Shown here one piece after another: positions 37,139-46,859 of a stretch of DNA of 64,000 bases. The stretch is taken from the NCBI GenBank assembly GCA_051861545.1, contig JBIMKP010000003.1, positions 1 through 64,000 of the forward strand. The letters are read 5' to 3'. A program made the translations under genes and the position numbers. How positions within the stretch are numbered: position 1 is the first letter of the stretch; each line of letters opens with the position of its first letter. The stretch is from CAISCU01 sp051861545 (lineage in GTDB: Bacteria; Bacteroidota; Bacteroidia; UKL13-3). The notes under the pieces were generated by a model, which was not told the origin of the DNA, searched no databases, and was given only the letters and a program-made list of their open reading frames with translations.

Positions 37139-39256
37139 TTATTCCTTGATCAATTTAGTGGATATTTCATTGATTTTAAGAAAATATACACCTTGGCTAC
37201 ATTCAGAAATATCTATTCTATTTAAGTTTTCTGATAACTTTCCTTTTAAAATAGTTTTTCCCGTTATGTCAATTACTTCATAATTCAATTCATAGTTTAA
37301 ACTCGTTTCAATTGTAAATATACCATTTGTGGGATTCGGATATACTTGAAAAAAGTTAAGCTCATTCACGTTTTTCAAATCAGTTTTTAAAATTGATGTA
37401 CAAGCAGATGTAATTTGACAGTTGTTTTTAGAAATTTTTACTGCATAGTTGCCACTTTTTTTGGCAATAAAATTTCGATTCGTATCTCCAATAATTTGTT
37501 CAAAGTTTTTATTACAATCTAACCATTGGTAACTTGCTTCATTTTGATTTGCAAAAAGTGTATCTCCATTTTTACGAATTGTTGAATCTAAATTAATGAT
37601 GTCTAGTGTTAATGTAATGATACTATCACATCCTTGAAAATTCGAAATAGTATCTTGATAGATGCCAGATTTTAAATACGTTTTATTGTTCCATAGAAAG
37701 CTATTACAAGCTTTTTCAGAATAAAAAGATATTGTAGGTTTTTTTATACTTAAGCTGCAAATACTAATAGAATCACAATTGTTGGCAATATCAAAAGTAT
37801 CGATATAGATGCCAGCATTAAATCTATAAATTCCTTGTAGAAAAATACTATCTCCTTGGCAAATACTTGTTTGGTTATTGTATGTTGAATAACATGTTGC
37901 GTTTAATAATAAAGCCTTATAGGCATTGATTTTTCCATAGCCATAGTAGCGGTCCCAGCCTACTACATCTTCAAGTTTATTTCCAATGGTATCTTCTGCA
38001 GTTGATTCAATTATAGTTCTTATTTGAGCAGGGGTTCTTGCTGTATCTTGCGAAAGTAACAATGATGCTAAACCAGCTACATGAGGCGCTGCTTGTGATG
38101 TTCCTCCCCAATAAGTATCATAATTTGTATTTGAAAGATGATTGAGTGAATAAATGTAATTTCCAGGTGCTACAACAGAAATATGGTTTCCATAATTGCT
38201 TCCGCTACTTGTACTCCAAAAAAATGGAGCTGACCTAAGATCATTTGGGTTAGTAGAACCAACAGCAATTACTCCTGGATAAGCGGCAGGATAATAGGCA
38301 ACTGCAGAATTGGTATTCATCATACATGCAACAATAATTACTCCTTTACTTAGGGCATAATTTATGGCAGTTAATAATGTTGTTGATGGCGAACTACCTC
38401 CCAACGACATATTGATAACCTTTGCACCATTATCGGTTGCATAATAAATTGCTTGTGAGAACCAAGAATATAAACCCGAATTACTAGAGTTAAGTACTTT
38501 AAGGTTCATTAATTTACATTTCCAATCTACACCGGCATATCCAATACCATTGTTTGCATTAGCGCCAATTATTCCTGCCACACAAGTTCCATGTCCTAAA
38601 TCATCGGTTGGCATATTATCCGAATTCACAAAATCCCAAGCATAAAAATCATCTTTGAAACCATTTAAATCATCATCAATATTATTATTTGGAATTTCTT
38701 TTTTATTGGTCCAGATTCTACCTGCAAATTCAGGATGATCGAGTTTGTTGCCACTATCTATAATTGCTACTACTATATTTGTATCACCTTGTTCAATATC
38801 CCAAGCACTTTTCATTTGAATATCAGCTCCAGGAATAGCTGGTGATAAAGAAAATGTTCCATTATTGCTTAATGACCATTGTCTGCTAAAGTATTGGTCA
38901 TTTGGTGTTCCTCCTCCATTTCCAACATAATCGGGCTCTGCATATTCTACCAAACCAGTATTGATATATTCATCAATTACATTTTGAAGCATTGTTGAAT
39001 TTGGGAATTGTACGGTGTAAAAACTATTGTTTTCATCTTTACCCATATTTTGTTTCTCAACTTTTATTGCTTGATATACTAAATGAATACTATCAATTTT
39101 ATTAGCAGGAAGCATTTTTTGTTTATTCAGTGCTTGCTGAAAGTTTTGTGTAGTTGATTTGAACTTCACTATTATTTGCTTGTTAGTAATTGGATTTTGC
39201 GCTTTACTTATCAAGCTAAATAGGATAATAACGATGGTATAAAATAAATGTCTCAT
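37139..39256 (-). CDS. Secreted subtilisin-like serine protease with T9SS sorting domain
   Basis: A 705-residue S8 peptidase. Signal peptide 1-19; a propeptide-like region to about 115; catalytic D167 (IIDSGNKLDHP), H222 (GHGTCVAG) and S387 (GGTSQAAPHVAG) in subtilisin order. Residues of about 450-620 contain repeated CDSI..L modules seen in Bacteroidota surface proteins. The last 75 residues are a T9SS type A sorting domain (VYPNPTNGIF to STKLIKE). Predicted to be exported by the type IX system and to degrade extracellular protein. Confidence 0.92.
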   Translation of the reverse strand: MRHLFYTIVIILFSLISKAQNPITNKQIIVKFKSTTQNFQQALNKQKMLPANKIDSIHLVYQAIKVEKQNMGKDENNSFYTVQFPNSTMLQNVIDEYINTGLVEYAEPDYVGNGGGTPNDQYFSRQWSLSNNGTFSLSPAIPGADIQMKSAWDIEQGDTNIVVAIIDSGNKLDHPEFAGRIWTNKKEIPNNNIDDDLNGFKDDFYAWDFVNSDNMPTDDLGHGTCVAGIIGANANNGIGYAGVDWKCKLMNLKVLNSSNSGLYSWFSQAIYYATDNGAKVINMSLGGSSPSTTLLTAINYALSKGVIIVACMMNTNSAVAYYPAAYPGVIAVGSTNPNDLRSAPFFWSTSSGSNYGNHISVVAPGNYIYSLNHLSNTNYDTYWGGTSQAAPHVAGLASLLLSQDTARTPAQIRTIIESTAEDTIGNKLEDVVGWDRYYGYGKINAYKALLLNATCYSTYNNQTSICQGDSIFLQGIYRFNAGIYIDTFDIANNCDSISICSLSIKKPTISFYSEKACNSFLWNNKTYLKSGIYQDTISNFQGCDSIITLTLDIINLDSTIRKNGDTLFANQNEASYQWLDCNKNFEQIIGDTNRNFIAKKSGNYAVKISKNNCQITSACTSILKTDLKNVNELNFFQVYPNPTNGIFTIETSLNYELNYEVIDITGKTILKGKLSENLNRIDISECSQGVYFLKINEISTKLIKE

Positions 39257-39445
39257 AAGTTCTTATTAATTTGATTAGAAGATATTCATATTCTTCTAAT
39301 CTAAAATGAATTTATTAATAAATTATTGGTATTCAAAATTTAAGGGTTTAAACAATTTCAAATTTCACTTGTTCGATTAATTATAAAATATTTTGTAAGG
39401 TTTAATTATCCTCAACGACTAATCATTATATAAATCAAATTATTT

Positions 39446-40507
39446 ATGAAAAATATTCAATTGTTATTTAGCTTTTTAATAGTGTTATTAAGTCTTGAAT
39501 CATGCGCTCAAAAGCAAAGTTCAAACAAACAAATTGCACAGAATGCTAGTGGTTCTGTTGAAAAAACTGATGAAGAATGGAAAAAGGAATTATCAGAAGA
39601 ACAATATTACGTGCTGCGCCAAAAAGGTACCGAAGCTCCTTATACTGGTAAACTTTTAATGAACAAAGAAAAGGGTGTTTACAAATGTGCTGCTTGTGGA
39701 AACGAATTGTTTACAGATGATATGAAATTCGACTCTCATTGCGGTTGGCCAAGTTTTGACAAAGAAATCAAAGGAGGGAAGATTAAAACGGTTACCGACA
39801 ATAGTCATGGTATGCAAAGAACTGAAATTATGTGCGCCAAATGTGGCGGACATTTAGGACATTTATTTGATGATGGTCCAACAGAAACCGGCCAAAGGTA
39901 TTGTGTTAATTCGGTTTCATTGGATTTTGTTAGTGAGAAAGAATTAGCAACTGAAAAGAAAAATCAACCAAAACTAGATACACTTGTATTAGGTGGTGGA
40001 TGTTTCTGGTGTGTTGAAGCTGTTTACGAAATGCTTGAAGGGGTTAAATCCGTTGAATCGGGTTATTCTGGTGGTACCGATAAAAATACTACTTACGAAG
40101 ATGTTTGTTCTGGTGCTAGTGGACATGCAGAGGTTGCACAAATTGTTTATGACCCATCGGTAACTTCACTTGAAGAAGTTTTAGAGGTATTTTTTACTGT
40201 TCACGACCCAACAACCTTAAACAGACAAGGTAATGATATTGGTACGCAATATAGGTCGGTTATATTTTATAAAGATGCGAATCAAAAACAAATTGCTACA
40301 AAAATCATCAACGATTTAAACAAAGCGAATGCCTATCCATCAAAAATTGTAACAGCAGTTGAGTCATTCAATTTCTTTATCAGGGCAGAAGAATATCACC
40401 AAGATTATTATGCTCAGAATAAACAAAAAGGTTATTGCAGATTGGTTATTCAGCCTAAAATAGAAAAATTCGAAAAGGTATTTGCTAATAAAAAGAAGAA
40501 GAATTAA
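39446..40507 (+). CDS. msrBA: Bifunctional MsrB-MsrA methionine sulfoxide reductase lipoprotein
   Basis: A 353-residue fusion. The signal ends in a lipoprotein box LESC (C20). Residues of about 40-165 are MsrB, with zinc cysteine pairs C81/C84 and C130/C133 and the catalytic RYC153VNS. Residues of about 178-340 are MsrA, with GGC186FWC at the active site and GYSGG downstream. The protein repairs both stereoisomers of methionine sulfoxide in envelope proteins. The order MsrB-MsrA is the reverse of the Neisseria-type fusion. It converges with, and overlaps by four bases, the lycopene cyclase-Blh gene. Confidence 0.93.
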   Translation: MKNIQLLFSFLIVLLSLESCAQKQSSNKQIAQNASGSVEKTDEEWKKELSEEQYYVLRQKGTEAPYTGKLLMNKEKGVYKCAACGNELFTDDMKFDSHCGWPSFDKEIKGGKIKTVTDNSHGMQRTEIMCAKCGGHLGHLFDDGPTETGQRYCVNSVSLDFVSEKELATEKKNQPKLDTLVLGGGCFWCVEAVYEMLEGVKSVESGYSGGTDKNTTYEDVCSGASGHAEVAQIVYDPSVTSLEEVLEVFFTVHDPTTLNRQGNDIGTQYRSVIFYKDANQKQIATKIINDLNKANAYPSKIVTAVESFNFFIRAEEYHQDYYAQNKQKGYCRLVIQPKIEKFEKVFANKKKKN

Positions 40508-42519
40508 GGTTCTTTTTTATAAAGTGTTTGCATATAAATTACATGAGGAAAACTAATGCCGGCAATAAAGATGAAAAATTGTCCGGCACATTTTTGTATG
40601 CTGGACATTTCTTTATCAGGCCAAAAGAATAACAATATAATCAGCATAAACCAGGCTGCTCCATGAAATGGAAGAGAATTTAACCATATTCTTTTGTTAT
40701 CCATTTTTAAATGAGATTTTAATTGTATCCAGCTCGAATAACTATGTTGTCCAATGAAGTATAATGCGAATGAAATTATTAATGGTAAATAACTCGCTAA
40801 AGTTAACCAGCATATAGTAATAAGAAATGAAGGGTTTTTCTTGTAAAGAGCAAAAATAATCCAAGCTGAAATAGTCCATTTAGGAATAGCAGCCGGAAAT
40901 AAAATCCCGCCCATAAAGGCTAAGATGTGATTTGTTTCATTTTGATGTGTACCTACGATATATAAGAGCACAGATGTTCCCCATAAGAAAGAAGTTATAG
41001 CTGATAGTCCAAATTCCTTCCCATCTGCTTGTCCAAAATGCCAAGAAGAATAAACAAGAAAAAGTATCAGACCTAAAGTTGGAATCCAATACCATAAAAC
41101 TAACATAATAGTGGATAGAAGAAGATACTTTAAAATAAAACCAGGCGACTTTTTATATTCCCATTTCCCTGTTTCTAATAAATGATCTACGGCGCCGTGT
41201 GGGATTCCAATTGTTATCAAGCCAATAGCAATAAACCAGTATCCTACGCTCTCCTGCAGGCTTTCATTATTTCCTAATAGAATAAAAAATATAGTTAAAG
41301 CCGATAAAATGATTGGTTGAATGAACTGATTTATAAAAACTCTTTTTGTAAGTGATTTCAAAAATGGAGACCAATTTATCTTATAAAAAATTGATATATC
41401 TTCTTTGATGCTTGTCTTTTCATCAAGAAATTTTAAAATCATTTTTGTTTCAACTTTTTCAAATAATTCAACAAAAATACCTTTACCCTCATGAGGATTA
41501 TTTTTTAATATATCTAACAACAAAGCATCATAGAATCCAAATCTACTTTTAAATGCTTGTTTGTGATTTATATTTAAGTCAGATATGACAGCATTTTTTT
41601 TGATGGATTCAGCTATACTTTTTGCATGGTAATACATGTTTTTAAAAGCGTAACCAGTGCTTGGTTTAATGCTATAATTTTTGGCTCCAAGTAAAACAAC
41701 TCCATGATGAGTTTCATTTTGAATCTCACTTTGACTCATCGGAATACAACCGATTTCTAAATCAAGTTTTGTATAAGCGCCAAAATTACTTTCTATGTAT
41801 TGGTGAAGCAGAATTTCTACATCAGATTCCTTCATTATTTCTAATCCGAATCTTGTTATTTCTACTAAAAGTTTGTTTTTTGAAAAAGGTAATACATAAA
41901 CAAACTGGGTTTGATTTTGTTGTTCGATTCTAAAATCCATGAATCGTAGAACATGAGCTTGATTTATTTCAGATTTGGTTTCAATAAGCCATCCAACAAA
42001 ACTCTGATAGATATGAATTTCATCATTTTTGGGCTTTAGATAAACCGGGCTTCTTGAATCAAAAATTCTGTTTGCTCTGATTATATTTCCATCTATTCTA
42101 ATAAAAGGACTTATTTCATCACTGGAAATATCATTAACTTTGGTTGTTAGCTTTTGCCAATTAAAATGAACTGCTAATTCATCAATTTTTTGATATAAAT
42201 CAATACTTGAGATATGATTATATTTTAAAGGATACAAGTTTATTTCTGGTGAATCAGACAGAGTCATTGAATTCCATGAATGTGAAATTATATCACGAAG
42301 ATTATTTGAAATTGGGTCTACGTCTTCAGCCCAAAAGCAAAATGTTTTATCGTTTTTAGTTTTTTTTTCCTGATCAATGAGTAATACAGATGCGCTATCT
42401 AAGAGATTATTTCTGTTTAATTCTAATAATAATAAAGAAGCTGATGCCCCAACACCACAAAAAATATAGTCATACTTTTTAATTGGAGCAGATGTATTTA
42501 TTAGCTTTTCAACTTCCAT
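40504..42519 (-). CDS. Fusion of lycopene beta-cyclase and Blh beta-carotene dioxygenase
   Basis: A 671-residue two-domain protein. Residues 1 to about 390 match CrtY/CrtL lycopene cyclases: dinucleotide motif YDYIFCGVGASAS (16-28), DKTFCFW (57-63), YQSFVGW (171-177), MDFR (194-197) and PSTGYAFKNM (286-295). Residues of about 395-671 are a multi-helix membrane domain of the Brp/Blh family: IGIPHGAVDH (437-446), HFGQAD (494-499) and GQHSYSSW (590-597), with the histidines expected to bind iron. One polypeptide would thus convert lycopene to beta-carotene and then cleave it to retinal. It lies just downstream of the rhodopsin gene on the same strand. Confidence 0.9.
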   Translation of the reverse strand: MEVEKLINTSAPIKKYDYIFCGVGASASLLLLELNRNNLLDSASVLLIDQEKKTKNDKTFCFWAEDVDPISNNLRDIISHSWNSMTLSDSPEINLYPLKYNHISSIDLYQKIDELAVHFNWQKLTTKVNDISSDEISPFIRIDGNIIRANRIFDSRSPVYLKPKNDEIHIYQSFVGWLIETKSEINQAHVLRFMDFRIEQQNQTQFVYVLPFSKNKLLVEITRFGLEIMKESDVEILLHQYIESNFGAYTKLDLEIGCIPMSQSEIQNETHHGVVLLGAKNYSIKPSTGYAFKNMYYHAKSIAESIKKNAVISDLNINHKQAFKSRFGFYDALLLDILKNNPHEGKGIFVELFEKVETKMILKFLDEKTSIKEDISIFYKINWSPFLKSLTKRVFINQFIQPIILSALTIFFILLGNNESLQESVGYWFIAIGLITIGIPHGAVDHLLETGKWEYKKSPGFILKYLLLSTIMLVLWYWIPTLGLILFLVYSSWHFGQADGKEFGLSAITSFLWGTSVLLYIVGTHQNETNHILAFMGGILFPAAIPKWTISAWIIFALYKKNPSFLITICWLTLASYLPLIISFALYFIGQHSYSSWIQLKSHLKMDNKRIWLNSLPFHGAAWFMLIILLFFWPDKEMSSIQKCAGQFFIFIAGISFPHVIYMQTLYKKEP

Positions 42520-42554
42520 ATTAGTTAGATATTTTAAGTTTTGTTTTCAAGTAA

Positions 42555-42590
42555 AAAAAAGGGAAGTGTATTGTTTACACTTCCCTTTTT
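42555..42590. terminator. Strong bidirectional terminator between rhodopsin and the cyclase-Blh fusion
   Basis: Perfect 10-bp stem GGGAAGTGTA (42561-42570) and TACACTTCCC (42576-42585) with loop TTGTT, flanked by eight A and six T. In the minus direction it lies 28 bases after the rhodopsin stop, so rhodopsin transcripts should largely end here and only some continue into the retinal gene. Confidence 0.9.
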
Positions 42591-42612
42591 TAAGTAAAAC
42601 TCTTTCTATAAA

Positions 42613-43329
42613 CTAGTCCTCACTTCTAGATAAAACATAGATAACTAATCCAAATCCAATTTTGTTAATAGCATCTGCAATATTGTAAACAATGTCCATT
42701 GCATGCGAAGCTGCAGCAGGATCAGAAACTAATTGCATTCCGAACAAACCACCTGGAGTTCCTAAGATATAACCCAAAGGATAGATAGCCCAACCAACTA
42801 ATACAAACCAAGCTAAAACTCTTGTTGCTTTTGCAACTTGAGGTCCTGCTGATTGTGACAATTGTGCAACCTCTCCAAACCAGATTAAGTAAGCAATGTA
42901 GAAATAAGCTGCACCAGAAATTACTCCCCATAATACGCTGTTTCCACGGTCAATTGTTTCGCCGAAATAACCTGTTACTAACATCACTAACGATGCGAAA
43001 ATTAGTTTCCATAACAATGAAACTTTCGCACCAGCTTTTTTGGTAATCAAATAGAACTCTACACACATCAAAGGAACTGTTAAGATCCAATCCACATAAC
43101 GGAAGAATGTTGGTGAGTCTCCTGTTTCCAAATTGTAGCCTCTCATGTAATAATAATGAACAGCTGCAATAAATGTAATAAGACCTGAAACTAACACTGA
43201 TGTTCTCCATTTTGGAGATGTGTTGTTTAACTCAAGAAAAAAGAAGACTGAGGCGGCCATCATAGCCATTGTGCCAATGAAAAAGGTAAAAGCTACATAA
43301 TTGTCGCTTGCAATTTTTAAATGCTCCAT
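42613..43329 (-). CDS. Green-type proton-pumping proteorhodopsin
   Basis: A 238-residue seven-helix rhodopsin. Helix C carries D80, T84 and E91 (RYVDWILTVPLMCVEF), the DTE motif of outward proton pumps. H58 lies 22 residues before D80, as H75 does before D97 in proteorhodopsin, and the retinal lysine is K223 in DAINKIGFG with D219 as counterion partner. The spectral-tuning position (105 in proteorhodopsin) is M88, which in flavobacterial pumps goes with green absorption. Predicted to pump protons outward in light and to help energise the cell. Confidence 0.96.
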   Translation of the reverse strand: MEHLKIASDNYVAFTFFIGTMAMMAASVFFFLELNNTSPKWRTSVLVSGLITFIAAVHYYYMRGYNLETGDSPTFFRYVDWILTVPLMCVEFYLITKKAGAKVSLLWKLIFASLVMLVTGYFGETIDRGNSVLWGVISGAAYFYIAYLIWFGEVAQLSQSAGPQVAKATRVLAWFVLVGWAIYPLGYILGTPGGLFGMQLVSDPAAASHAMDIVYNIADAINKIGFGLVIYVLSRSED

Positions 43330-44009
43330 TTTAATTTTTTAGTTTGTTTTCCTACTCTTAAGGATTTTCAGTTACTCCAAGTTTTTTTATCTTGATTGCT
43401 ATCTTCAAGTGCATTGTGAACATGAAGTTATCTGCTTTGTTTTATTTATTGTTTAATATTCCTTAATATGACAGAGTTTTATTTTTAATTGATGTTAATT
43501 GAATAATTAGTTTAAATTCAGGCGATTATGCGTTGATTTGTGATTGTAATTTTTATTTACTTGTTTACTAATTATTGATAGAATGGATGATGTTTAAAGA
43601 GTGTGATTTTGTTATTCCAACTCTATTATCATGTTTTATTCAATTCTTTATTTGTTAAAAATTGATTGGTATTAATGTCAACCAAAACATCAAATCGTTT
43701 AAGCTTATATTGTAATAAGTAAGATGATTTAAACCCAGAGTTTTTTATAATGGTCAAAATATTTTTGATATTGGAAATATGTTCAGTTTCTCCAATAAAA
43801 AATTAATACTTATGTAAACTACCTAATAACTTAGATAGAAAAAATTAAATGGTGTTTGAATTTTGAAGTAAAGTTTAATTTAAATACAATATTCAAATTG
43901 TAACCTTCTTGATTTAAATCGTAATAAACACTTCAGTTTTTAATCAAACAACATATTAAGCTAGAATAACATTTGGGATTAGAAAAGATTAATCAATAAT
44001 TTGTATTTT
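43330..44009. other. Long A+T-rich region upstream of rhodopsin
   Basis: About 680 bp with no supported gene. It must hold the rhodopsin promoter on the minus strand, but I could not assign a clear -33/-7 pair. Short antisense or shadow frames here show no coding character. Confidence 0.4.
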
Positions 44010-44250
44010 ACGAATATCTGCATGTTTGCAAGTAGTTTATTATAGTAAAACTTAAAACATTTTAAAATTGATTTATGAATTGAATTAAGGCAATATGAGT
44101 TTAAAATAGAATCTTGTTTATTACGAAATTTCCCAAAATCCCTTTGGGATGACATTATAGTAGTAAACAAAAATGAGTGAATTACCCTGACCCCAAAACT
44201 GGCGTCAGGGTGATGTTATTAAATTTACTTATTAAGAAACGGATTATCGT
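44010..44250. repeat. Dispersed hairpin repeat, copy F (shortened stem)
   Basis: Ends ACGAATATCTGCATGTTTG (44010) and ACGGATTATCGT (to 44250), with the conserved CCTTTGGGATGACATTATAG centre. The palindrome is reduced to ACCCTGAC (44184-44191) with GTCAGGGT (44204-44211); the GAACC-GAA-GGTTC tip is gone. Confidence 0.88.
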
Positions 44251-44266
44251 AAAAGTCAAATTGATT

Positions 44267-44451
44267 TATATTACATCCTAATATAGATTTTTTCGGGCCT
44301 ATATCATAGAACAGGTATTCTGTGTTTCCTGCCTAAATCGAAAAGGTCGAAATAGATTCATATTATATCCTAATAATGATATTAATCGGGCCTATATTAT
44401 ATAACCAGTATACTATTATTCCTGCCTAAATCGAAAAGGTCGAAATAGATT
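44267..44451. repeat. Tandem direct repeat, two 92-bp units
   Basis: Units at 44267-44358 and 44360-44451. The last 31 bases of each unit (from CCTGCCTAAATCG to AAATAGATT) are identical, as is CGGGCCTATAT near the middle; the rest varies. No coding frame. Adjacent to repeat copy F but unrelated to that family. Could be a structured RNA or a protein-binding array; unknown. Confidence 0.75.
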
Positions 44452-44566
44452 ATATTTTAATACAATAAATATATAAAAGTAGTTTTAAAAGAACTCAATT
44501 GGTTTCAATACAAAATCATTGAATTCATTTTAGCATAAAAAAAAACAGCTATTATTTGAAATGTAA

Positions 44567-46219
44567 TTACTTTTTGAAATGCTTTAATATATCATCAGTT
44601 TCTAAACAATTCAAACAAGCTTCTTTAGTTAATCCGCCTTTTCTTGCTACCAATGTGCCAAAGTACATATCCAAAAATCCATCTAATTCATGAGCATCTG
44701 GATTGATACTTAACATCACACCTTTTTCCATGGCATAATTTATGTATCTCCAATCTAAATCTAATCTATATGGATTGGCATTAATTTCAATATGAACACC
44801 ATTCGCAGCACAAGCATCTATTATTTTTTTATGGTTGATGGGATATCCTTCTCTCATTAATAATAACCTTCCAGTAGGATGTCCGAGTATGGTTGTATAG
44901 GGATTTTCGATTGCTTTTAATAATCTCATCATCGCTTTTTCTTCTGTCATTTTGAGATTACTATGAACAGAGGCTACTACATAATCAAAAGTTTTTAGGA
45001 CATCATCATTATAATCAAGACTGCCATCATTTAAAATATCACATTCAATTCCTTTAAATATTTTAAAATTTGGGTATTTAAGATTCAGTGTATCTATTTC
45101 TTTTTGTTGAGCATAAACCCTTTCTTCTGAAAGTCCTTGAGCATAAAATGCTGCTTTGCTATGATCTGCCATACCTAAATAAGAATAGCCTTTATTTATA
45201 CACCAAAGTGCCATTTCTTCAATGGTATTTTGACCATCACTCCACTGACTATGGTTATGTAAAGGTCCACGTAAATCTTCGTATTCTATTAATTCCGGTA
45301 ATTGATTTGATTTAGCAAGAAAAATTTCATTACGACCTTCTCTTAGCTCTGGTTCGATATAAGTTAATCCAATACTTTCATAAACTTCTTCTTCAGAATT
45401 GTATTCAATATTTTCATCGGGTAGCACATCCAATTGTTTTAAGTGTTCTTCTGAGGCGGTTTCAACAAACAATTGATAATAGAAATTTTCTTCTGGTACC
45501 AATTTTATTGAAACAGGGTAGGAGCCAAGTTTAGCTTCAATTAGATCATCAAATATTTCTATTTCACTTAAAAAAGGAATATTTGCAATTGCCGAAATTG
45601 ATGATTCTAAATCTGTATAAGGAACAATAAACTCAATACATTCCAGTATTTCACATGAACGTCTGATTGCTCCTGAAAACGAAGCCAATTCATGCACTTG
45701 TTCTTGTAGATCTTTTAACATTTCAATTGCAGGTTCTTCTGCTTTAGCGTAATGGAATTTATGTGCATTGGCAAACATAAATTCAATTTGTTTTTTGATG
45801 CTTTCCTGAGTTTTAGCACCAAATCCTTTGGCCTGCATTAATCGGTTTTCTTTACAAGCATAAAGTAATTCTCCAACCGATTCTATGTTTAATTCTTTCC
45901 AAATTAGTGCTACTTTTTTGGGTCCAATACCCTTAATTTTCATGATTTGTAAAACACCTTCTGGAGTTTCTTCCAATAACTTTTGCAGTTCGGGAAAAGT
46001 TTCTGTTTTGTTTAAGGAATCTATAACAACAGCAATAGTTTTACCAATACCTGGAACTTTTTCAAGGGCAACTAAATCAAGCTGATTTAATGCTTGAGGC
46101 ATTTTATCAATATTAAAAGAAGCAGATGCAAATGATTTTATCTTAAATGGATTTCCTCCATGTAATTCAGAAAGATCAGCATAGAGTTTTAGTATGTCTG
46201 CAATATCAGAATTCGTCAT
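44567..46219 (-). CDS. PolX-like protein: helix-hairpin-helix, degenerate palm and PHP domain
   Basis: A 550-residue protein in the layout of bacterial DNA polymerase X. Helix-hairpin-helix repeats (VPGIGKTIAVVI, IKGIGPKKVALIW) are followed by a polymerase-like region, then a full C-terminal PHP domain (LHNHSQWSDG, MADHSKA, GIECDIL, ASVHS, GHPTGR, INPDAH). The palm motif that should read GSxRR..DID reads GAIRRSCEILECIEF, so the metal-binding aspartates are absent and polymerase activity is unlikely. The PHP nuclease or phosphatase site looks intact. The start is set at ATG 46219, because the 13 residues upstream lie in the terminator of the preceding gene. Confidence 0.85.
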   Translation of the reverse strand: MTNSDIADILKLYADLSELHGGNPFKIKSFASASFNIDKMPQALNQLDLVALEKVPGIGKTIAVVIDSLNKTETFPELQKLLEETPEGVLQIMKIKGIGPKKVALIWKELNIESVGELLYACKENRLMQAKGFGAKTQESIKKQIEFMFANAHKFHYAKAEEPAIEMLKDLQEQVHELASFSGAIRRSCEILECIEFIVPYTDLESSISAIANIPFLSEIEIFDDLIEAKLGSYPVSIKLVPEENFYYQLFVETASEEHLKQLDVLPDENIEYNSEEEVYESIGLTYIEPELREGRNEIFLAKSNQLPELIEYEDLRGPLHNHSQWSDGQNTIEEMALWCINKGYSYLGMADHSKAAFYAQGLSEERVYAQQKEIDTLNLKYPNFKIFKGIECDILNDGSLDYNDDVLKTFDYVVASVHSNLKMTEEKAMMRLLKAIENPYTTILGHPTGRLLLMREGYPINHKKIIDACAANGVHIEINANPYRLDLDWRYINYAMEKGVMLSINPDAHELDGFLDMYFGTLVARKGGLTKEACLNCLETDDILKHFKK

Positions 46220-46230
46220 GGCGTGAAAAT

Positions 46231-46266
46231 AAAAAAAACTATTGAACTCATTGTTCAATAGTTTTT
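46231..46266. terminator. Terminator after the DUF4199 gene
   Basis: ACTATTGAAC (46238-46247) pairs with GTTCAATAGT (46253-46262), loop TCATT, with A and T tracts outside. It lies just upstream of the PolX start on the minus strand. Confidence 0.85.
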
Positions 46267-46292
46267 AACAAGTGAATTATATACCTAAAAAA

Positions 46293-46787
46293 CTAATGGT
46301 TTACACTTTTAGTTTTCACAAAAAATCCAACAATTGCAGTGGTAATAATACCCATAATAACTGCGCCATAAATACCTTGTATGATATAATTATTCAAATT
46401 AAAGAAGGCATCAGCTTCTGTTTGTCCCATTAGTTTATTGTCAACGGCATATTTAATTGCATTTTTGAAATAATCAGGAGTGATACCAAGAGAAGTAATG
46501 GTTTGAACTAATGGACTTATTACAGCAACAATTACAGAAATAATTGTTCCAGAAACAAAAGCTTGTCCGAAATTCATGTTTCCATTATAGAATTTCTTTT
46601 TCTTTTCCAACAAAGCAAAAACATAAATAAGAATAGCGGGAATGGCAATTAAATTGGTATAATACATGTGTTTATCTATGTAAACATCATGTAATCCAAT
46701 CATTTTTTCTAAGAACATCCAAATGAGCGACATTACAGAAAAAAGGGCTGCCCATTTAATTTCGATTGAGTATTTTTTCATCATCAT
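46293..46787 (-). CDS. DUF4199 membrane protein
   Basis: A 164-residue protein with four transmembrane helices (about 9-27, 43-60, 73-97 and 135-155). The pattern of MNFGQAFVSGTIISVIVAVI followed by an amphipathic loop (PDYFKNAIKYAVD) and a last helix is that of DUF4199, a Bacteroidota family of unknown role. It is followed by its own terminator. Confidence 0.75.
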   Translation of the reverse strand: MMMKKYSIEIKWAALFSVMSLIWMFLEKMIGLHDVYIDKHMYYTNLIAIPAILIYVFALLEKKKKFYNGNMNFGQAFVSGTIISVIVAVISPLVQTITSLGITPDYFKNAIKYAVDNKLMGQTEADAFFNLNNYIIQGIYGAVIMGIITTAIVGFFVKTKSVNH

Positions 46788-46859
46788 GGTTTTGAAATTT
46801 TAACTAAAATACTGTTTTTGATGAATAAATGAATTTTTGAAATCTAATTAAAACTGGAT

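Noticed and set aside
42722..43210. Several alternative frames of 69-86 codons inside the rhodopsin gene on both strands
   Set aside because: Shadows of a well-conserved rhodopsin reading frame; none resembles a protein.
43979..44170. A 63-codon minus-strand frame near repeat copy F
   Set aside because: It is made of the dispersed repeat sequence itself and is not conserved as a frame in the other copies.
46220..46258. Upstream start of the PolX-like gene giving a 563-residue protein
   Set aside because: The extra 13 codons lie in the hairpin terminator of the preceding gene; ATG 46219 starts the usual MTNSDIADIL N-terminus.
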